DNA of 64,000 bases, from positions 62,001 through 126,000 of the forward strand of contig WNNJ02000242.1 in assembly GCA_012934845.2 (NCBI GenBank). The letters run 5' to 3'. The position numbers and the translations under genes are program-made. How positions within the stretch are numbered: position 1 is the first letter of the stretch; every line of letters starts with the position of its first letter. The stretch is from Pomphorhynchus laevis. Taxonomy: Eukaryota > Acanthocephala > Palaeacanthocephala > Echinorhynchida > Pomphorhynchidae. Shown here one piece after another: positions 58,901 to 64,000 of the stretch. Below the pieces are notes generated by a model. It saw only the letters and a list, made by a program, of their open reading frames with translations. It had not been told where the DNA came from and did not search any database.

Positions 58901-59848
58901 TGTTCCTCTTCATCAAATTCTATTGTACACATTCGAAAAACAGATAAAAATGTCGAAATATCAAATCTGCTTCACTAATGAGCTTACAGAGTATGTTGCT
59001 ACATTACGAGCATGTAAAAGGTTCTGCAGTTCTTCCAGGTATCAATATTCTGCTTATGTCATAATTTATTAAGCAAGTAATTTTTATTTGAGATTTTTGT
59101 ATCTAAAACACCTGAATTAATTGTATTTCTGAGTAACTTTTAGTTTTAATTGTGTTGCTATTGACTATAAAAAAGTGTATAATGTTTTATTTTTATTAGA
59201 ACAGATCGTTTTCTGAAAATATCCTAGAAATTATAAGATCAACTAACATAAATGAAAGTTCGAGCATTCCGGACATTGCACGAGTTTTGTGTTCAATGAA
59301 GCTTACAGTGAATGGAGCGTTTGAGGTGACGAAATGAATTCCATTGCAAATGACTTTAGGTATGATTAAATAATTTAGGTTTTTAAAGTATACCAAGAAT
59401 TCATAAATGATTTCTCTGCCGACAATAAGTTACAAGAATATTGCGTCAAATCCCTAGCTAAATGTGCTGCTTTAAATGCTTCTCTTATATCTCATTTGGT
59501 ATTTACAAAAAAATAAAAGTTTTACTTATACTTTATATGCAGATTAAGTTATTTATTACTAAATCAATACGGGATCCTAATAGCTGTATTCTGCTGACTT
59601 TTATTCGAGCATTTTACTATCTTCTTAAGAAGAATTTCCAAATGTGCAAATCGTCGTTAATAATGGTAAAAATTATACTTTGACTCAATTATAAGAATTT
59701 GAATATTATGTTTAATAAAATTTGTTTAATATTAGAACTAATTTAAAATTAATTAACTTTGGCCTTTTTTTAAAGCAAGGTAAACACCTTTAAGTATTTT
59801 TCCGAACAAAATATTTTTAGAAAAGTTTTCGTAAAAGTGAATTTATAA
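55973..59848 (+). CDS. INTS7: Integrator subunit 7-like gene, partial or internally shortened
   Basis: INTS7 is a nuclear scaffold of the Integrator complex. Exons: 55973-56105, 57186-57330 (or 57332), 58851-59038, 59205-59325, 59379-59498, 59543-59665, and possibly 59780-59848 with a stop. All have GT..AG borders and open, phase-compatible frames. Exons 1-2 match the family N-terminus: LMLFPDFFNEFRLPEYINSG, MRLASIFRVC and YSNDLLARALTL (human VRFPRLFQKYPFPILINSAF, HSNDPVARAITL). Exons 3-7 resemble the C-terminal third: SKYQICFTNELTEY (human LSFQCEFVKLR) and NASLISHL (human SCLLISHAIE). The middle, roughly 450 residues of helical repeats, is absent from the 1.5-kb intron between. No first exon or C-terminal beta domain was found. 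It could be a shortened gene, a decaying one, or a misassembly. The N-terminal match is firmer than the C-terminal one. Confidence 0.6.
57870..58165. mobile_element. Foldback (MITE-like) element in the INTS7-like intron
   Basis: Two inverted arms of about 60 bp: ACAGGAACTAAGAAGAAAAT..TTTCGATAGCTCC (57875-57928) and GGAGCTATCGAAATATAGAA..CTTCTTCGTTCCTGT (about 58055-58114). They enclose about 125 bp. The adjoining AATACTAAACCCACAATCTT (reverse strand) is shared with 5773-5800. No transposase is present. It is non-autonomous, of unknown superfamily. Confidence 0.75.
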
Positions 59849-61184
59849 CAGTTGCATAAAACACACACTGATCGTTCCGCTGATATTTTAACTAATATTT
59901 TTTACAAACTGGCAAATCAATTCGGGATTTTATCTCGTGATTTTGCAATCCAATAGTACATTTTATGATATTTCTTGCTATCGATTTATTGATATAAAAA
60001 TTTGTGTTACTTTTATTTTCGGGAAGGAAAGTCCGGAATTCGACCCAACAAAACAAATAAATAACTAAAAGTTGTTTCGACCCAACAAATAACTAAACAA
60101 AACAAATTGTGTTTAGTTATTTGTTTTGAAATAAAAATCTAGTGTTACTTTGTTTTACTTTGTTATTTGTTTTGAAATTTTAATTTAATATTAAATATTA
60201 AATAAAATATTTAGTTGAGAAACTTTATGAAATCTGTTTATCCGGAGCTGTTTATTCGTTACGCAAATAGTTGAATAAATTGTTTACTTCGTCCCTTTTA
60301 AAATGGCAAGACATTATATTGTAGCTGTCAATCCTGCATAATAAATTGATGTGAAGGCTACACTAGCGCTTTCTTGTGAAATCAATTATTGCAATTGCAT
60401 ATCTAGCATCCATTTCTGGTGCAGATATACAACGAGGCGTTTGTTCCACTTATAAGGGAAATGAATAAGATTTTATTTTAATAATATTATTTAACGATAT
60501 CCGTTACCGTTTTTGGTCTTGCATCACATATTTTATTATCTCGGTTTTAATACACAAAATTAAGTCATTTATATATCAAGGACTTAATTCCTATTCTAGT
60601 ATTTACACCAACTATCATTGCGTAGCCAAAACTATGGTGAAAGCCTCTTTTGTTAAAGTTTGCATTCTAAGATTATTCAAGGGAAGTTTTTATAAACTTT
60701 GTGCTAGATTGAGATACTATTAGAGAGCAAATTCTTTATTAATCTACGATACTCGCTCAGGTTTTGAGTATCGAGGAACAGGGGGCCTACACCAGACAAC
60801 AAAATTTTCCTCGTTAATATATATCATCTTCATTGTGTAAAATGGCTTTTTAAATTTAAATATAATTTCAACTACTATACATTACAATTCAGGTAATTCA
60901 ATGTATATTGTATCTTCACTCTGTTTAAATCTTATAACTTATCATTTTGCTTATATATTAAATGATTATGTACGTACAGCATAATGGCTTATCGCACTTT
61001 TAGTTCCCTGCCATCTGAGAGTATAATGGTTTATAATAACATCCTGGTAAAACTGATTATATTTACTGTAGATTGGATTAAAATATTAGCTATATATCTA
61101 ATTGTATGAAATTATTAAAGGTAAAGTTATGCATCTTAGTGGATATGGTTATGAAAAATAATGTATTTTGTGCAAGATTGAAAT
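59849..61184. other. Interval between INTS7-like exons and the PLE
   Basis: AT-rich without recognised genes. About 60045-60170 holds an inverted repeat of AACAAATAACTAAACAAAAC. Confidence 0.4.
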
Positions 61185-61229
61185 TTTACTTAGAAAGACG
61201 TACATCGTTAGCATCTGATTGATCACATT
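61185..61229. repeat. 45-bp direct repeat flanking the PLE, left
   Basis: TTTACTTAGAAAGACGTACATC.. matches 63533-63577 with one mismatch (GCATCTG versus GCATTTG). It is a likely target-site duplication. Confidence 0.85.
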
Positions 61230-63532
61230 ACAAGGAATTGGCAGAAGTAGTATAATACATAATAAACAACTATATTATAATAATCCGGTTAAACGCAAAC
61301 CAAGAAGTCATGGTGATAAAAGGAATAGGAAAAATAGATTTAAAAATATTAAAAAAGATATGCATATAAATGAACAATTAGAAATGTTAAAACAACTTTT
61401 AAGTAATAATAAGCTAAAAGATCTTTATGTAAATATAAGAAGTTTTTCTAAAGATATCATATGTTCAATAAATCAAAAATTAATTAACGACTATGATAGG
61501 CTAAGTTGTATAATAGACAGTTATCGTAATATAAAATACTATAATCATACAATAAATGTAAATAATAACAATAGAAAATATACATTAACCATAAACTTCA
61601 TTAATAAATGTATAAATAACATAAATATAGCCGGACTTTTAAATGATTCTAAAAGTAAAGAAATAATAGGGTCAGATTTAAGTAAACATATTCCTAAAAT
61701 AAGGTATACATCAAAGATATACATTTGAAAAAATTATATATTTGATAAAAATAAAAATAAAATGAAAATAACAAACAATTATAAAAGGAAAGATAAAATT
61801 AATAAAGATATGTATACAGAACTTACTAAATTAAAGGATAACTATATAATAACAACTATTGATAAAGCTAGTAATAACTTTGTCTTCATATGCAAAAAGC
61901 TTTATTATGATATACTAATGAAAGAGGTTAATTCTAATGATTTAAATGTAAATCCAACATATGAACGTAGTGAGTTGAGTTTAGAAACAATTATTACAAG
62001 TCACTGTTCTATAATGGATAAAAAGGGTATAAAGGTTGAATTAGATAATAAAACTATACCTATATTATATTGGAATCCAAAATTACATAAAAATCCAATA
62101 AAACCTAGGTTCATATGTAGTGCGTTTAAATGTACATTAAAACCACTTTCTGTCTATATGAATAAAATACTTAAAGTAATTAAAGCACACTTTAAAAAAT
62201 ATTGCAAGGTAATCGAAATTAATACTGGTATAAAACACTATTTCAGTATTAATTCTACAAAAGAATTTTTAGAACAGACAAAAGGAATAAATTTTCAAAA
62301 TATAAATACATACGATTTTAGTACTCTTTATACAAATCTAGATTTAGTAGATATTAAAGAAGCATTAGTAAAATTAATTAATCTTATATTCGGAAAAAGA
62401 TATACATATATATGTTATAATAATTATAACGCCTATCTAACAAAAATTAAACCATCAAATAAATATAAATATATGGATAAAATTGAATTAATAGAATCCT
62501 TAAATATTTTGATAAATCAAAATTTTTTAAAAGTAGGGACATCTATATTTAGACAAGTAAAAGGTGTTCCAATGGGAGGTAATAGTAGGTCAATTATAGC
62601 TGACTTGTTTTTAAGCTTTATAGAATATGAATTTGTTCATAACTGTGTAAAAACTAAATCTAAACAATATAAATATATGAAATATATGTTTCGATACATT
62701 GATGATATATGTGTATTTAATTCTAATTATTTTTATTCAATTAGTGAGCACATTTATCCAGAAAGCCTTATTCTTAACAAAACCAATATTAATGATAAAG
62801 AAGGTGTATATCTAGATATGAACATTAAATTAACATTAACTAAAACTACTATTAATTTATATCGTAAAGATGACATATTTAAATTTACAAGAAACATATT
62901 TTTTGCATGAGCATTCATGCATACCATATAATATAAAATATAATACATTAAATAATGAAATTTTAAGAATTGCAACAATATGTAATGATATTGGCTTTCT
63001 TCAAAATCATTTAAATAATTTAATAGATACATATTTTAAACTAGGTTACTATAAAAATAACATCAAGCAGAAAATAGTAAAATATACAAATCAACACAAT
63101 AATATAAAGAATAAATTTAAACTCTTAAGTGGCAAATTTTTATGGATGGATAATAAATAATATACTTTGTATTAGAATAAGATACTAGATAGTTATTTCA
63201 GAGGAAATACATCATTAGCATGTATTTGGTCCCGCTGTTTTGTTGGGTAGAGGAGTTAGGGGCCGAAACCTGATAGCATAGCAGTTCCTCCTGATGACCT
63301 CTAATTATTATTCTGATACAACGTCTGTTATTTATTACTCAATTCATAAAAATGACGTTTATTTTAAATTTCATTTTTTTAACTTGATTTAAATTATAGA
63401 AAATTTAAATTATAGAAAATCTAAAAGCAATTATTAATTTTATTATTTAATTATTAAATTTTGATTTAGCATTAATATGTTTTGTTTATTTTATAATTAT
63501 ATTAAATACGTAGACTCAGTTAGCGTATTTAA
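61230..63532 (+). mobile_element. Penelope-like element, nearly full length, no visible GIY-YIG domain
   Basis: This 2.3-kb element sits between 45-bp direct repeats. Parts: a basic N-terminal segment (61219-61728); an RT core (61762-62910) with ITTIDKASNNFVFIC, LYWNPKLHKNPIKPRFICSA, TYDFSTLYTNLD, FRQVKGVPMGGN and FRYIDDICVFN; and a post-RT segment (HEHSCIPYNIKYNTLNN, LGYYKNNIKQKIVKYTNQ, to 63160). A structured tail follows (63180-63532). LHKNP.KPRFI and YTNL are PLE hallmarks. Most PLEs carry a GIY-YIG endonuclease after or before the RT, and none is visible here. The copy looks largely whole with about two breaks in its reading frame. High similarity to 21805-27451 and one mismatch in the flanking repeats suggest a young copy. 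Confidence 0.88.
63180..63320 (+). ncRNA. Conserved structured tail of the PLE
   Basis: An AAATACAT..ATGTATTT hairpin is followed by GGCCCC-type, CTGCTATG, GAGGAG, GGGGCC, CATAGCAG and TTCCTC segments that are complementary in an interleaved order. CCGAAACC and CTGATGACCTCT boxes are also present. At least nine tails in the window keep the block. In this copy some pairings are broken (GGTCCC, GCTGTTTTG). The function is unknown. Self-cleaving ribozymes are known in PLE tails elsewhere, but the canonical hammerhead core does not fit here. Confidence 0.45.
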
Positions 63533-63577
63533 TTTACTTAGAAAGACGTACATCGTTAGCATTTGATTGATCACATT
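63533..63577. repeat. 45-bp direct repeat flanking the PLE, right
   Basis: This is the second copy of 61185-61229, with one mismatch. Confidence 0.85.
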
Positions 63578-63714
63578 TTGGCGATAAATCAAAAAACAGG
63601 GCTCGAAACCTTAGAATACATTAGTTCCTTTCAAAGATCCTTTATCTAAATATAATATTCATTGTATATAATATTTATTCATAAACGATGTTTTAAATAT
63701 TTATTTTACTCGAT

Positions 63715-63870
63715 AGTTACAAAGATTGTGGAGTATGGGTTACCTCTAATTTATCAACCAAAAAGAACACTGACCAAGCTTGTGCCAACTCCAATAAAAT
63801 GATAGGTATGATTCGACGCGCGTTTGTTCGCGTTAATCCGACTGCTCTTCGGCCTCAAATCTTCAGAATA
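63715..63870 (+). mobile_element. Family C-like LINE fragment
   Basis: YKDCGVWVTSNLSTKKNTDQ, CANSNKMIGMIRRAFVRVNP and TALRPQIF match the post-RT region of family C (39840-39960: THKDLGVLIDHNL, ANKIVGVIRRTFLALDP). It is embedded between two similar TTCCTTTCAA..CCTTTATCTAAAT segments (63628-63650, 63876-63900). Confidence 0.7.
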
Positions 63871-64000
63871 CATCAATTCCTTTCAATAAGCCTTTATCTA
63901 AATCTATTATGCAACGTATATTGTATTTACATGAAGAGCAGAATACAAGTTCTGATTTGTGGCATGGAATCGAGAATTAAAAGGACGTCCGTTGTCATCA

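Noticed and set aside
61219-61728. GIY-YIG endonuclease in the N-terminal part of the PLE
   Set aside because: No GIY/YIG motif pair or zinc-finger cysteines were found. The segment is basic and Asn-rich only.
63200-63302. Canonical hammerhead ribozyme in the PLE tail
   Set aside because: CTGATGA and GAAA boxes are present, but GAAA precedes CTGATGA. If AGAGG pairs with CCTCT, the core G is used up in the stem, and stem I has only about two base pairs. Reported only as a structured RNA candidate.

Overview
This is an AT-rich, intron-bearing eukaryotic nuclear window, almost certainly from an invertebrate animal. It has spliced genes with GT..AG introns, several clades of non-LTR retrotransposon (LINE) and Penelope-like elements (PLEs). 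The species cannot be resolved from the sequence. No prokaryotic genes, CRISPR array, rRNA or tRNA was recognised.

Four host loci stand out. (1) Syntaxin-5, plus strand, 2736-13228: ten exons with matching phases give a 334-residue Golgi Qa-SNARE. (2) A ZIP7/SLC39A7 zinc transporter, minus strand, 19604-14381: four exons give 339 residues, convergent with syntaxin-5. (3) A single-exon DESI2/PPPDE-family protein, minus strand, 36493-35351: the catalytic histidine is kept, the cysteine position is serine, and there is a long Cys/Lys-rich tail. (4) An Integrator subunit 7 (INTS7)-like locus, plus strand, 55973-59848: exons for the N-terminal and C-terminal parts of the family flank a 1.5 kb interval that lacks the large middle part.

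Most of the rest is retroelement. I use local names. LINE family A is CR1/L2-like: ORF1 with a CGFC zinc finger, 5' tandem monomers, and a 3' hairpin before TTAAATAAA. LINE family B is Jockey/R1-like: ORF1 with a CCHC knuckle. LINE family C is CR1-like, with the RT signature YADDLKIW. LINE family D is R1-like, with YRGIALL and YADDLVIL. RTE-type 3' fragments also occur. A PLE without a visible GIY-YIG domain has one nearly full-length copy (61230-63532) between 45-bp direct repeats, plus many 3' tails. About a dozen of these tails lie in the first 13 kb, often in inverted or tandem pairs.

Layout: 1-2.7 kb, PLE tails and a LINE end; 2.7-13.2 kb, syntaxin-5 with element-filled introns; 14.4-19.6 kb, ZIP7; 19.7-34.9 kb, LINE mosaic with a three-level nest (family A LINE > PLE > family A LINE, 21.37-27.52 kb); 35.3-36.5 kb, DESI2-like gene; 36.7-54.9 kb, LINEs of families A, B and C; 56-59.8 kb, INTS7-like exons; 61.2-63.6 kb, the best PLE. 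Syntaxin-5 (ER-Golgi fusion) and ZIP7 (ER/Golgi zinc release) both act in the early secretory pathway, but nothing here shows they are co-regulated.
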